From Gemmatimonadota bacterium (lineage in GTDB: Bacteria > Gemmatimonadota > Gemmatimonadetes > Gemmatimonadales > Gemmatimonadaceae): 64,000 nt of DNA. The position numbers were made by a program, and so were the translations under genes. Positions 36,798 to 45,682 of this stretch are shown here, piece by piece; the first letter of the stretch is position 1, and every line of letters starts with the position of its first letter. The stretch lies in assembly GCA_040388625.1 (NCBI GenBank), contig JAZKBK010000003.1, positions 434,001 to 498,000 on the forward strand, given 5' to 3'. The notes under the pieces were generated by a model, which did no database searches, was not told the DNA's origin, and was given only the letters and a program-made list of their open reading frames with translations.

Positions 36798-37396
36798 GCG
36801 GCCGGGGTTCCCTGCAAACCGATCGCCTCGGCAGATCCCTGTAGAGCTGCAAGCACGAACGCAATGTGCTGGTCGAGGTCGACGCCCAGCTCCTGTGCGC
36901 CCTGAATGACGTCCTCGCGGCTCACCCCGCGCGCGAACGCCTTGTCCTTCATCTTCTTCCGCACCGAGCGAGGCTCGACGTCGTGCACGGACCTCGATGG
37001 CTTGACGAGGGCTGTCGCGGTGATGAGGCCGGTAAGCTCATCAACCGCGAAGAGCGTGCGCGCCATCAGACTGGTCCGCGGTGTGCCAGTGTACGCTGCG
37101 TGACCCATGATCGCGTCGAGAACATCTTCAGGGTATCCGAGTCCGCGCAGGATTCTCACGCCTTCGCTCGGATGTTCTTCCGTCGCTGACCGATTCGCGT
37201 TTGGAAAGCGCTCGTAATCGAAGTCATGCATCAGCCCGGCGAGCCCCCATCGTTCCACATCCTCGCCGTAGTGAGTGGAGTAGGCTCGCATGGCCGCTTC
37301 CACGCCAAGCATGTGCTTCCGAAGCGATTCCGACGGCGTGTATTCGTACATCAGCGCAACTGCGGCGTCGCGCGTGGGGAGTGTGGCGTTGCTCAT
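36794..37396 (-). CDS. HD domain hydrolase
   Basis: HD-domain protein of 200 residues. The catalytic HD pair is in LMHDFDYERFPN with a preceding His in MLGVEAAMR-region and the downstream HEEHPSEGVR-like and GHAAYTG segments acting as metal ligands. Relatives are phosphohydrolases or nucleotide-processing enzymes; substrate is not predicted. The start ATG 37396 was chosen because the longer upstream frame to 37525 is not conserved. Convergent overlap with the SDR stop. Confidence 0.82.
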   Translation of the reverse strand: MSNATLPTRDAAVALMYEYTPSESLRKHMLGVEAAMRAYSTHYGEDVERWGLAGLMHDFDYERFPNANRSATEEHPSEGVRILRGLGYPEDVLDAIMGHAAYTGTPRTSLMARTLFAVDELTGLITATALVKPSRSVHDVEPRSVRKKMKDKAFARGVSREDVIQGAQELGVDLDQHIAFVLAALQGSAEAIGLQGTPAA

Positions 37397-37439
37397 TTCG
37401 ATTGCTCGTGGCAGCTGGCGGTGACGGTAAACGTCGCAC

Positions 37440-37471
37440 AAAAAACGACGGTACGAGTGATTTTCGTACCG
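37440..37471 (-). terminator. Rho-independent terminator downstream of the small lipoprotein-like gene
   Basis: On the minus strand, an 8-bp perfect stem (arms 37449-37456 and 37464-37471) with a seven-base loop is followed by TCG and then six T (37440-37445). It lies between the lipoprotein-like gene stop (37525) and the HD gene start, closing the lipoprotein transcript. Confidence 0.75.
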
Positions 37472-37524
37472 CCGCTGAATATACTGCGCTGCATGTCGCA
37501 ATCCATGCGACGTGACTCCGTGCA

Positions 37525-37899
37525 CTACCGGGGCGGGATCTGCAATGTGACCTCATCGCCACGTGTCACGAGGATGGAGCTGCTGACCGACGGACGAATT
37601 CCGCCGATCGGGTCTGCAATGAAGCGCAGCGAGGTGTTCGCGCCGATCAGGACGTCGGATGGGATCGTCATTTTCGTAACCGTCGCAGCGGTCGCCGTAC
37701 CGAGGCGAATCCTCTGACCGGCGGGGACGCGAACGACATATACGTCCATGTCCAGCGAACCCTGATTGTCCACCTTGAGCGTGGTAACCTCCGCCGGTGC
37801 GGCGGCGCCGCCAGCGCCAGATGAGGATGCGCGGCTGCACGCCGCGGCGCCCCCCAGACACATCAAACCGAGAGCGAGTGCAACTGCCTTCATGCGCAT
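37525..37899 (-). CDS. Small exported or lipoprotein-like protein of unknown function
   Basis: Start ATG 37899 is supported by an AAGGAGA Shine-Dalgarno six bases upstream. Residues about 1-22 form a hydrophobic signal peptide ending in GGAAAC, a weak lipobox, followed by a Ser/Gly/Ala linker and a small beta-rich domain (VDNQGSLDMDVYVVRVPAGQ and RGDEVTLQIPP). The domain looks like a small Ig-like or stress-protein fold but I cannot name a family. Envelope location is likely. Confidence 0.6.
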   Translation of the reverse strand: MRMKAVALALGLMCLGGAAACSRASSSGAGGAAAPAEVTTLKVDNQGSLDMDVYVVRVPAGQRIRLGTATAATVTKMTIPSDVLIGANTSLRFIADPIGGIRPSVSSSILVTRGDEVTLQIPPR

Positions 37900-37966
37900 T
37901 TGATTCTCCTTATCACGATTCATCAGAGCATAGCGCATTCCCCGCGCCACAAACGCGTTTCAACCG

Positions 37967-39013
37967 TTACCCAACGATGCGCCGCTGTATGCTCTCGGGC
38001 TCGTAGGTAACCTTGCGGGCAGGCTTATCGTCGCGCACGCCGAGGAATATCGGCTGGCGAAGGCGGCCGTCGGCGGTCCATTCGCTGAACTTCACTTCGA
38101 CGACCACGCTCGGCCTTACCCACGTCGCCCGCTCGTTCGTTCTGGGCTCCGTTTCAAACGGCGATGTCTTTCGGATCAACGGGTCGAGGCGCTGGCGCAT
38201 CTCCCGGAGGCCATCGCGAGTGAAGCCGCCGCCCATGTGGCCGGCGTAGATCAACTTGCCGCGAGCATCGAAATATCCAAGCAGAAGAGCGCCGATGTCC
38301 TTGCGGCTCTTGCGTGGCGCGGTGAAGCCGCCGACGACGAACTCCTGCTCGAAGTCGATCTTGAGCTTGAGCCATGCGTCGGATCGAGCACCAGGCGTGT
38401 AACGCGCGTCGGTGCGTTTTGCGATGACGCCTTCCCAGCCCTGATCGCGTGCGCGTTCAAGCATCGCGCTGCCGTCTCGTCTCGTTGGCGAGAGACGCAA
38501 GTGCAGGGCGACGGAATCGGCGGCACGGCCGCGTTTGGTCGTCGCCAGCTCGGCAAGGAGTGATTCGAGATGTTCGCGACGCTCGGTCCATGGCAGCCGA
38601 GTGAGGTCCTTGCCATCATCGCTCAGGATGTCGAAGGCGACGAGTGCAGCAGGCATATGCTGAGTCGCGGTCGCGATGTCATCGGCGCCTTTCAGATGCA
38701 TGCGGCTCTGCAGGGCCTGGAACCGAGCGGGCTCACCGTTCACCAGCGCAATGATCTCTCCATCGATTGTGAATGGCTGCCCAAGTCGCACCCCGAGCTC
38801 GGCGAGCGCGGCAGTGATTTCGGGAAACTGCCGCGCCTTGTCGTTTCCGTTTCTGGTGGTGAGGTGCACACCGCGTGCTGTCACCTGTGCGAGTGCCCGG
38901 ACGCCGTCGTACTTGGGTTCGAAAACCCAGTTCCGGCCGGTGGGGATTTCGTGACCCACACCGGCGTACATGGGCTCGAGCCCCGCACCGGCGCCGTTGA
39001 CAGTCCGGCTCAT
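37967..39013 (-). CDS. Standalone ATP-dependent DNA ligase (LigD ligase-domain type)
   Basis: Non-homologous end-joining type ligase of 348 residues. The catalytic Lys is in FEPKYDGVRA (motif I, KxDGxR), followed by motif III DGEIIAL, motif IV EGVIAK and motif V DAWLKLKI, with a C-terminal OB domain ending in RKVTYEPES. Only the ligase part of LigD is present; the polymerase and phosphoesterase domains are absent from this gene. The start ATG 39013 (MSRTVN) removes non-conserved sequence upstream. It sits 2 genes from Ku, on the opposite strand. Confidence 0.9.
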   Translation of the reverse strand: MSRTVNGAGAGLEPMYAGVGHEIPTGRNWVFEPKYDGVRALAQVTARGVHLTTRNGNDKARQFPEITAALAELGVRLGQPFTIDGEIIALVNGEPARFQALQSRMHLKGADDIATATQHMPAALVAFDILSDDGKDLTRLPWTERREHLESLLAELATTKRGRAADSVALHLRLSPTRRDGSAMLERARDQGWEGVIAKRTDARYTPGARSDAWLKLKIDFEQEFVVGGFTAPRKSRKDIGALLLGYFDARGKLIYAGHMGGGFTRDGLREMRQRLDPLIRKTSPFETEPRTNERATWVRPSVVVEVKFSEWTADGRLRQPIFLGVRDDKPARKVTYEPESIQRRIVG

Positions 39014-39026
39014 GGCAGCGCCGCGA

Positions 39027-39788
39027 CTACTTGAGAACGTTGTTCTGCCATGATCCATACATCGGATTTGGAAGAGCGAAGAAACTGTCTCCGAATCGGG
39101 CGAAGGCACTTTCCGGCTCATTCCGAATTGCCTGGGACAGGTGCGGGAAATCCTGGATGTTGTCGCCAATCCATTCGAGGACTGCTATCGCCGGAAAGTC
39201 GGGCGACGCGGTTCCGTTCTGGACGGCGTCGAAGCGCGGGTTCTTGTCATCCTTGTCGGTCTTGCACACAACCAGATCCGCCTTGACCGAGACCCGATCG
39301 AGGTTGGCGCGGGTGGCCGGGCACCCCTTGTCGCTTCGATTGCTGACGATCACTACCTTGCCGCCCAGCTGATGCACGCGGCTGGTGAACGTAACGGCGC
39401 CGGGAAGTGCCGGCGCACGTCCGGCCGCTACCCAGGCATCCCATGCGTTGGCGTCGAACGATCCGTCGAAGGGTACGCGCGCCAATTCATAATCCGAGTT
39501 GTCGAGAACGGTTTCGTCGGCGTCCAGAATCACGCCCCACGACCCGGGAGCACGGCCGGCGGCGAGGGACACGAGCCTGTCGGCGGCCGCACGATACGTC
39601 TCAATGAAGATCGCAGTGTGCTCGGCGGACACCCGGGACCACTGGACATCGCGCGCGGTGGCAGTAGCCGGTGCGGTCGCCGGTGCTGCGGCCGGGGTCG
39701 CGGCGACATTGGGGGCCGGCATGCAAGCGCCCAGTGTCGCGGAGAACAGGATTGTCGCGAGCGTGGTAGCGGCCGATCGAGTTGTCAT
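39027..39788 (-). CDS. Class C acid phosphatase/5'-nucleotidase lipoprotein of the e(P4) type
   Basis: HAD-superfamily periplasmic phosphatase. Lipobox LGAC at about residues 19-22, an Ala-Thr-Pro linker, then the class C motif DADETVLDNSDYE with the nucleophile Asp, and the later VIVSNRSDKGC and IGDNIQDFPHL segments. The e(P4) lipoproteins dephosphorylate nucleotides or acid phosphate esters at the outer membrane. Stop lies 13 bases before the ligase start on the same strand, so the two may share a transcript by position. Confidence 0.88.
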   Translation of the reverse strand: MTTRSAATTLATILFSATLGACMPAPNVAATPAAAPATAPATATARDVQWSRVSAEHTAIFIETYRAAADRLVSLAAGRAPGSWGVILDADETVLDNSDYELARVPFDGSFDANAWDAWVAAGRAPALPGAVTFTSRVHQLGGKVVIVSNRSDKGCPATRANLDRVSVKADLVVCKTDKDDKNPRFDAVQNGTASPDFPAIAVLEWIGDNIQDFPHLSQAIRNEPESAFARFGDSFFALPNPMYGSWQNNVLK

Positions 39789-39931
39789 GGAGTTCGGTTT
39801 GCGGTTGATCGAACAGTCGTTCTAGTCAGTAGAGAATCACAAATATTGTATTCTACATTCGGCACTTGTCTTGCTCCCTTTCTCGTTTGCAAGGACCGGG
39901 CTTCACCGGCCTTCACGAGGAGATGGGTAAC

Positions 39932-40771
39932 ATGGCTAGCGTCTGGAAAGGGTCACTCAGCTTTGGTCTCGTGAACATTCCGGTCGAGCTGCGTCCGGCC
40001 GTGCGGGAAGACCACGTCAGCTTCCGCCTTCTGTACAGGAAGGACCTCTCTCCGGTAAAGTACGAGCGCTTTTCCGCAAAGGGAGAGGGTCCACTCGCGT
40101 GGGACGACATCGTGAAGGGATTCGAGTTCGAGAAGGGGCAGTACGTCGTGCTCACCGACCAGGATTTCAAGGCAGCGGCGCTTGGCAAATCGGCATCGAT
40201 CGAGATTCTCGATTTCGTGGAGCAGGGTGAGATCGACCCGCGGTACTTCGAAACACCATACTATCTGACGCCCACCAAGGGTGGCGAAAAGCCATACGCG
40301 TTACTGCGTGCTGCAATCAGCAACACGAACGTAGTGGGCATCGGGAAGATCGTGATGCGCAACACACAGCATCTCGTGGGCATCAAGGCGAGCGGCGACG
40401 CGTTGATGCTGGAGATAATGCGGTTCGCGAACGAGCTGGTGGAGACCAGCGAGCTTCACTTCCCCAAGCGTACCGACGTGCGGCCTCAGGAGCTCCACAT
40501 GGCGGAGCAGCTGGTGCACAACCTTGCAGCCGATTTCGATCCTGACAAGTACACGGACGAATACCGCGCGAATCTCATGAAGATCATTCGCGCGAAGATG
40601 AGCGGCAAGAAGGTGAAGGGTGTGCGGACGACAACCGTAGCCACGGACGATGACAAGGTGCTCGACCTGATGGCTCGTCTGCGTGAGAGTCTTGCGGAAG
40701 GCAAGAAGAAGCCAGCGCGTGCAGCACGAGCGCGCAGGAAGACTGCAGCGCGGCCGAAGAAGAGCGCCTAG
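39932..40771 (+). CDS. ku: DNA end-binding protein Ku (non-homologous end joining)
   Basis: Bacterial Ku homodimer subunit of 279 residues. Signature WKGSLSFGLVNIPVELRP opens the beta-barrel, followed by FRLLYRKDLSPVKYER and EIDPRYFETPYYLTP, and the bridge region. The C terminus is Lys/Arg/Ala-rich, as in extended Ku proteins that bind DNA outside the ring. ATG 39932 (MASVWKG) was preferred to 39923 because a GAGGAG element has better spacing. It is divergent from the phosphatase-ligase pair, giving a Ku/ligase module. Confidence 0.95.
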   Translation: MASVWKGSLSFGLVNIPVELRPAVREDHVSFRLLYRKDLSPVKYERFSAKGEGPLAWDDIVKGFEFEKGQYVVLTDQDFKAAALGKSASIEILDFVEQGEIDPRYFETPYYLTPTKGGEKPYALLRAAISNTNVVGIGKIVMRNTQHLVGIKASGDALMLEIMRFANELVETSELHFPKRTDVRPQELHMAEQLVHNLAADFDPDKYTDEYRANLMKIIRAKMSGKKVKGVRTTTVATDDDKVLDLMARLRESLAEGKKKPARAARARRKTAARPKKSA

Positions 40772-40906
40772 GCGCCGATGGTACGGCGCGGCTTCACACC
40801 CGCCGCGCCGGAGCGTATGCTTCATTGGTGTGGCGCATCCATGGTACCGAATTGCAACATACGTCTCCCGCGGTGGCGGGAACGACGGCCTGAGGAAACG
40901 ACGATC

Positions 40907-43036
40907 GTGTCCTTCCGCCTTCTTGTTGCATCACTGCTCCTCGGCAGCGGCGCCGCGGCACCAGCAATCAACGCACAGCAAGTGAAATATCCCCAGACGC
41001 ATCGCGGCACGGTTTCCGACGATTACTTCGGAACCAGAGTTCCGGATCCGTACCGCTGGCTGGAAGACCTGAACAGTCCACAAACGGCAGCGTGGATCGG
41101 CGACCAGAATCACTTCACCAACTCCTTCCTGGTGCAGTTTCCGTTGCGTGACACACTGCGCAACAGACTGACGGAGCTGTTCAACTACGCACGCGTGACG
41201 GTGCCGCAACTGGTTCCCGGCAAGCGACTTTTCTACCAGCGCAACGCGGGTCTGCAGAACCAGGCCGTTCTCTACGTGCGCGACAGTCTGGATGGCGCGG
41301 CACAGGCCCTGCTCGATCCCAACACGCTCTCGGCTGACGGATCGATCGCATTGCAGGAATGGGCGCCGTCGCCCGATGGACGGTATCTGGCCTACGCGCT
41401 TGCGCAGGGTGGCGCAGACTGGCGCACGGTTCACATTCGCGATCTTGCGTCGGGTCAGGATGTACCCGACACGCTGCGCTGGGTGCGTTTCTCGGATCTT
41501 TCATGGACGCGCGATGGCCGCGGATTTTTCTACTCGCGCTATCCGGAGCCACCTGCGGGCAAGGCGCTATCGGCCGCGCTATCGGGGCACGCGGTCTATT
41601 ATCACACCGTGGGCACGTCGCAGGTGGACGACCGCGCGATACTTGGCGGCGGGGAGCTCGTCCGTTACTTCGTGGGATGCAACGTCAGTGAGGACGGCCG
41701 TTACGTGTTCTGCACCGCAAACGCGGGCGCCGACAACAGGAACCGGTTGTACTTCGCGGATCTGGCTGATCCAATGAATCCGAAGGTGAGCACTCCACTC
41801 ACTGCGATCGTGAGCCAGGATCTGGCACAATTTCACGTCATCGGCAACGTCGGCTCTACCGCGTACATTCTGACCGACGATGGCTCGCCACGCCGTCGTG
41901 TCGTATCGCTGGATCTCGCCACGGCAGACCGTGCGCACATGCACACCGTAATTCCTGAATCGAACTTCGCCATCGAATCGGCGACAATGGCCGGCGACCG
42001 AATCGTCGTTCAGTATCTCGAGGATGTGAAGAGCATCGTACGAATCTTCGATATTCTGGGCAGACCACTCGGCGCCATTCCATTGCCTGGAGTCGGTACG
42101 GTGAGTGGATTGAGCGCACGGAACGATACGCCGGAGATGTTCTATGCATTCACGTCGCCGCTCGTTCCGACGAGCGTATACCGGTTCAACGTGGAATCTC
42201 GCGAGACCAAACCGTTCGACCAACCCAGGCTGACGTTCGATCCGGCGGCGTACGAGACACGTCAGGTCTTTGCGACCTCGAAGGATGGAACGAAGATACC
42301 GCTCTTCATCACGATGAAGAGGGGAACAGTGCTGGACGGATCGCATCCGACGATTCTGTACGCGTATGGCGGATTCGACGTCAGCGTACTACCAGCGTTC
42401 AGCCCTGCAATTCCGGCATGGGTCGAGCGTGGCGGCATCTACGTAACCGCGAACATTCGCGGCGGCGGTGAATATGGCGAGACGTGGCACGAGGCGGGCA
42501 TGCTCGCGAAGAAGCAGAATGTATTCGACGACTTCATCTCCGCAGCGGAATATCTCGTTGCGGAGCGATACGCGTCGCCACGCAGGCTGATCATGCAGGG
42601 TGGCTCGAACGGCGGACTGCTGGTTGGCGCGATTACAACGCAGCGCCCCGACCTGTTCGCTGTCGCGCTTCCTGCTGTCGGCGTGATGGACATGCTGCGC
42701 TACGACAGGTTCACCGGTGGCGCCGCGTGGGCCACGGAATATGGATCGTCATCCGATTCGACGATGTTTCCCGTGTTGCTCAAGTACTCGCCATTGCAGA
42801 ACATCCGGGCCGGCACGTGCTATCCCGCAACGCTTGCAACTACTGCGGACCATGACGATCGTGTGGTGCCGAGTCACACGTACAAGTACATAGCGGCACT
42901 ACAGGCGGCGCAGGCGTGTCCGAAGCCGGTGATGGTGAGAATCGAGACCCAGAGCAGTCATGGGTACAGGCCGACGACGAAGCTCATCGCGGAGATTGCG
43001 GACGAGCTGACGTTTGCGCTGGTGAATACGCCCTGA
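40907..43036 (+). CDS. Secreted prolyl oligopeptidase (S9A)
   Basis: Serine peptidase of about 709 residues with a propeller domain (residues about 75-410) and a C-terminal alpha/beta hydrolase domain. Catalytic Ser is in GGSNGGLLVG near 566, Asp in DHDDRVV near 648 and His in SSHGYRP near 684. The GTG at 40907 was chosen because it begins a signal peptide (SFRLLVASLLLGSGAAAP ending AINAQQ) and has GAGGA about ten bases upstream; the frames from 40778 are poor. Exported and cleaves short proline peptides. The stop is followed by a hairpin shared with the convergent PAP2 gene. Confidence 0.93.
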   Translation: MSFRLLVASLLLGSGAAAPAINAQQVKYPQTHRGTVSDDYFGTRVPDPYRWLEDLNSPQTAAWIGDQNHFTNSFLVQFPLRDTLRNRLTELFNYARVTVPQLVPGKRLFYQRNAGLQNQAVLYVRDSLDGAAQALLDPNTLSADGSIALQEWAPSPDGRYLAYALAQGGADWRTVHIRDLASGQDVPDTLRWVRFSDLSWTRDGRGFFYSRYPEPPAGKALSAALSGHAVYYHTVGTSQVDDRAILGGGELVRYFVGCNVSEDGRYVFCTANAGADNRNRLYFADLADPMNPKVSTPLTAIVSQDLAQFHVIGNVGSTAYILTDDGSPRRRVVSLDLATADRAHMHTVIPESNFAIESATMAGDRIVVQYLEDVKSIVRIFDILGRPLGAIPLPGVGTVSGLSARNDTPEMFYAFTSPLVPTSVYRFNVESRETKPFDQPRLTFDPAAYETRQVFATSKDGTKIPLFITMKRGTVLDGSHPTILYAYGGFDVSVLPAFSPAIPAWVERGGIYVTANIRGGGEYGETWHEAGMLAKKQNVFDDFISAAEYLVAERYASPRRLIMQGGSNGGLLVGAITTQRPDLFAVALPAVGVMDMLRYDRFTGGAAWATEYGSSSDSTMFPVLLKYSPLQNIRAGTCYPATLATTADHDDRVVPSHTYKYIAALQAAQACPKPVMVRIETQSSHGYRPTTKLIAEIADELTFALVNTP

Positions 43037-43041
43037 GATCA

Positions 43042-43060
43042 GGCGCGTATCGTACGCGCC
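43042..43060. terminator. Short hairpin between the convergent S9A and PAP2 genes
   Basis: An 8-bp perfect stem (43042-43049 and 43053-43060) with a three-base loop. No long T run follows on either strand, so intrinsic termination is weak and this may only be a stem in the 3' regions. Confidence 0.4.
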
Positions 43061-43061
43061 C

Positions 43062-43943
43062 TTACCATTTGTAATTCCAGGCAACGGCCATCCCGCGTCC
43101 GCCGCTCATCTGCGACACACCAACAGGAAGCAGCCATCTGTCGATGGCATTCCGCGGATGTGCGCGCGCGTAGCGGACCACCACCCTCGATACCAGAGTT
43201 CCGACTGCTGCGCCGGCGACGACGTCACTTGCCCAATGCTTGTCCTCATAGATCCGTGCAACTCCGACAAGCGACGCGGACGTGAACAGCACGGGCGTCC
43301 ACAGGTGGGACGCGTGCGGCCACAGGTATCCGATCTCCTGACTTGCGGCAGACGCTGCCGCGAACGCCGTCGTGACGTGGCCCGATGGGAACGACGTGTA
43401 GTTGTCGTCGTGAAATCCGCGGCCGAATTTGTACAAGTGCGGATTCGTGTCGCTGCTGACGTACGGGCGACCACGGCCGGCGAACGCCTTGATGACCACT
43501 GTGGTGAGTCCCGCTGCACCTATGGACTCGATCGTACGAAGGCCGAGCTCCGCCGAGCGTGGGGAATCTTCCGCCCGTCCGTAGACGTACGTGGCGCCAG
43601 CGATGATGATCGACCCTGGCTCGCCGAGCACACGGATGCCGGTCATTGTGTGCCGGAGTGCGGTTTTGTTCTGAAGCGACTGCCGTTGTGATTCGACTGC
43701 AATGTGGCGGTCCAACGGCATGACGGCCGCCGTGCCCAGCACGAAAGCGGCCGCCGTGATCGCGTCGCGCCGATTCAGGATACCAGTGTGAGGGGCTGAT
43801 GTATCACTTGTGGTCCGCGTCGCGGCAGGTTGCAGCGCAACCGATTGCGCGGCAACCTGTTGCGCGGCAACTGACGCGGTTGGAACAATTGCAAGTGAGA
43901 CGCATATGGAGACGAGCCGGATGCCATGAGGGCGACGTTTCAT
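43062..43943 (-). CDS. PAP2 superfamily phosphatase, exported
   Basis: PAP2-type phosphatase with the three motifs: KAFAGRGRP (C1), SFPSGHVTTAFA (C2) and ARIYEDKHWASD (C3). The signal peptide (VSICVSLAIVPTASVAA) is followed by an imperfect repeat of QQVAAQ/QSVALQ. The soluble domain of about 293 residues makes it an acid-phosphatase or lipid-phosphatase-like enzyme acting in the periplasm; the exact substrate is unclear. Convergent with the S9A gene. Confidence 0.88.
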   Translation of the reverse strand: MKRRPHGIRLVSICVSLAIVPTASVAAQQVAAQSVALQPAATRTTSDTSAPHTGILNRRDAITAAAFVLGTAAVMPLDRHIAVESQRQSLQNKTALRHTMTGIRVLGEPGSIIIAGATYVYGRAEDSPRSAELGLRTIESIGAAGLTTVVIKAFAGRGRPYVSSDTNPHLYKFGRGFHDDNYTSFPSGHVTTAFAAASAASQEIGYLWPHASHLWTPVLFTSASLVGVARIYEDKHWASDVVAGAAVGTLVSRVVVRYARAHPRNAIDRWLLPVGVSQMSGGRGMAVAWNYKW

Positions 43944-43967
43944 GCCATCAAGTGTAACCGTTTCTCC

Positions 43968-45401
43968 TTACGCATAGATGTCAGCTCGAGTCAGAGGAAT
44001 CTCCGACCTGCCGTCATCCCTGCGTTTGGCCAGCAACACCTGATCTATCGCCAGGCGTCCGGAGGCGAATCCATATGCAGAGGCGGCCATGTACAGGCGC
44101 CAGATTCTGTAGATCTCCTCTCCCGCGGATGCCACCGCGGCATCACGCTCGGCCTCCAGCTTCTGCACCCACTTGCGCAACGTGAGCGCGTAGTGCTCGC
44201 GCAGCGACTCCGAATCGCGCGTCTCGAAGCCGGCGGCCTCGGCGGTCGCGACGACTTCTGCCAGCTCCGGCAATTCGCCGTCAGGGAACACGTACGTGTT
44301 GATGAAGGCGTTGTCGCCCCAGAGCCTCTCGAAAACCCGATCGCGAAGCTTGGATTTCCGCTGGCCACCGGCGTGGACGATTCCGTGGTTCAACAACAGG
44401 CCGCCGGGCCGCAGGTACTTGAAGAGCCGCTCGAAATACACGGGCAGCTTGGCGCGTCCCACGTGCTCGACCATGCCGACGCTCGCAATCTTATCGAAAT
44501 CTTGATCTGCAGTCAGATGACGATAATCGCGCACCTCGACCGTGCAGCGCGATTCGAGACCTTTTTCCCGGATTCGCTCGCGTGCGTATGCCGCCTGTTC
44601 GTAACTGAGCGTTATACCGACGGCGCTGACGCCGAAGTGCTCGGCAGCATGCATTATGAGACCGCCCCAGCCGCATCCGACGTCGAGCATCCTTTCTCCA
44701 GGGCTCAGCCGCAGCTTTCGGCAGATGTGCTCCAGTTTGGCCTCCTGCGCGTCGTCGAGCGATGCATCGGCGTGCGTGAAGTAGCCACAGGAATAGACCA
44801 TTCGCTTATCAAGCCAGAGCTTGTAGAAGTCGTTGCCGACGTCGTAATGAGATCTGACGGCTGCCGCGTCACGCTCGGGGGTATGGAGAGCGCCGGACTC
44901 GGGCGCTCTGACGACCGGATGCGGAGCCGGCGTATCGCCCACGGGGAGAGTCAGCAGTGCGCGGGTTATCCTTGCGAGGCGGAAGGGACTGGAAAGGCCG
45001 CCCCTCAGGTCGCTTTCGAGCGCGGTGGCCCGCTCGATATCGCCAATGACGTCGAAATCGCCTGCGATGAAGGCTTCGCAGATGGAAAGCTCGAAGGGCG
45101 GACGCAACATCCGGCGTAGCGTGCCGGGATGGTTCAGCACGAGGGTGAAGGCGGGCGTAGGATCGTTGCTGCCATCGACTTCGCCATTCCAGAACTGGAC
45201 AGCGAAGGCTCGTTCCTCCGGCGGCCCGAAAATGAGCTCCAGGGCCGTACGTGCGGCTTCGAACTCACGGGAGGTTTTCGGGTAGATCGGGGGAGTGGGA
45301 GCTGGCGCGTTGTGAGCGTCAGGAACTTCAGAAGCTTGTGCTGGGTCGTCTGTCAGGCGGCGGCGTGTCCGTGCCTGCTTGCGATCAATACCAGTACCCA
45401 T
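43968..45401 (-). CDS. Cyclopropane-fatty-acyl-phospholipid synthase family protein
   Basis: SAM-dependent enzyme of the CFA synthase family, which adds methylene to phospholipid acyl double bonds. The N-terminal lipid-binding domain is followed by the hallmark YDVGNDFYKLWLDKRMVYS, SAM site MLDVGCGWGGL, and HIGREN-type region GMVEHVGRAKLPVYFERLF, plus late LREHYALTLRKW. The start is uncertain: ATG 45401 (MGTGIDRK) or the frame to 45461; neither has a good Shine-Dalgarno. The N-terminal extension before residue 65 is not conserved in the family. The substrate is probably membrane lipids. Confidence 0.9.
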   Translation of the reverse strand: MGTGIDRKQARTRRRLTDDPAQASEVPDAHNAPAPTPPIYPKTSREFEAARTALELIFGPPEERAFAVQFWNGEVDGSNDPTPAFTLVLNHPGTLRRMLRPPFELSICEAFIAGDFDVIGDIERATALESDLRGGLSSPFRLARITRALLTLPVGDTPAPHPVVRAPESGALHTPERDAAAVRSHYDVGNDFYKLWLDKRMVYSCGYFTHADASLDDAQEAKLEHICRKLRLSPGERMLDVGCGWGGLIMHAAEHFGVSAVGITLSYEQAAYARERIREKGLESRCTVEVRDYRHLTADQDFDKIASVGMVEHVGRAKLPVYFERLFKYLRPGGLLLNHGIVHAGGQRKSKLRDRVFERLWGDNAFINTYVFPDGELPELAEVVATAEAAGFETRDSESLREHYALTLRKWVQKLEAERDAAVASAGEEIYRIWRLYMAASAYGFASGRLAIDQVLLAKRRDDGRSEIPLTRADIYA

Positions 45402-45562
45402 GTGGCCATGCACTCCATGAGCGCCCGGGGCGCGAATGTGGTTCACGATCCCACGTTGCATAAATCGCGCAGCGGCCGCGGAGCCAGCTCAGGGTCGGGG
45501 AACATCTGCGGCCGGAAGGCAATTCCAAACGTTTTGGCGTAGCAACCTGTAATGATGTTAGA

Positions 45563-45588
45563 AGAGGTCGAATATTTTTTCGACCTCT
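45563..45588. promoter_or_regulatory. Perfect 10-bp palindrome upstream of the TolC operon (candidate operator)
   Basis: Two 10-base arms (45563-45572 and 45579-45588) separated by six AT bases, about 95 bases before the TolC start. No T tract follows, so it is unlikely to be a terminator, and a repressor operator is the simplest explanation. The window has no recogniser gene next to it. Confidence 0.45.
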
Positions 45589-45682
45589 CCGGCGGAAGGC
45601 CGGAAACGCAGAGGCCGGCGGACGCTGCTAGACTGGCAGCGACGGCACACAGTGCCCGCCGCGGCCGGTACAAACAACTTTC

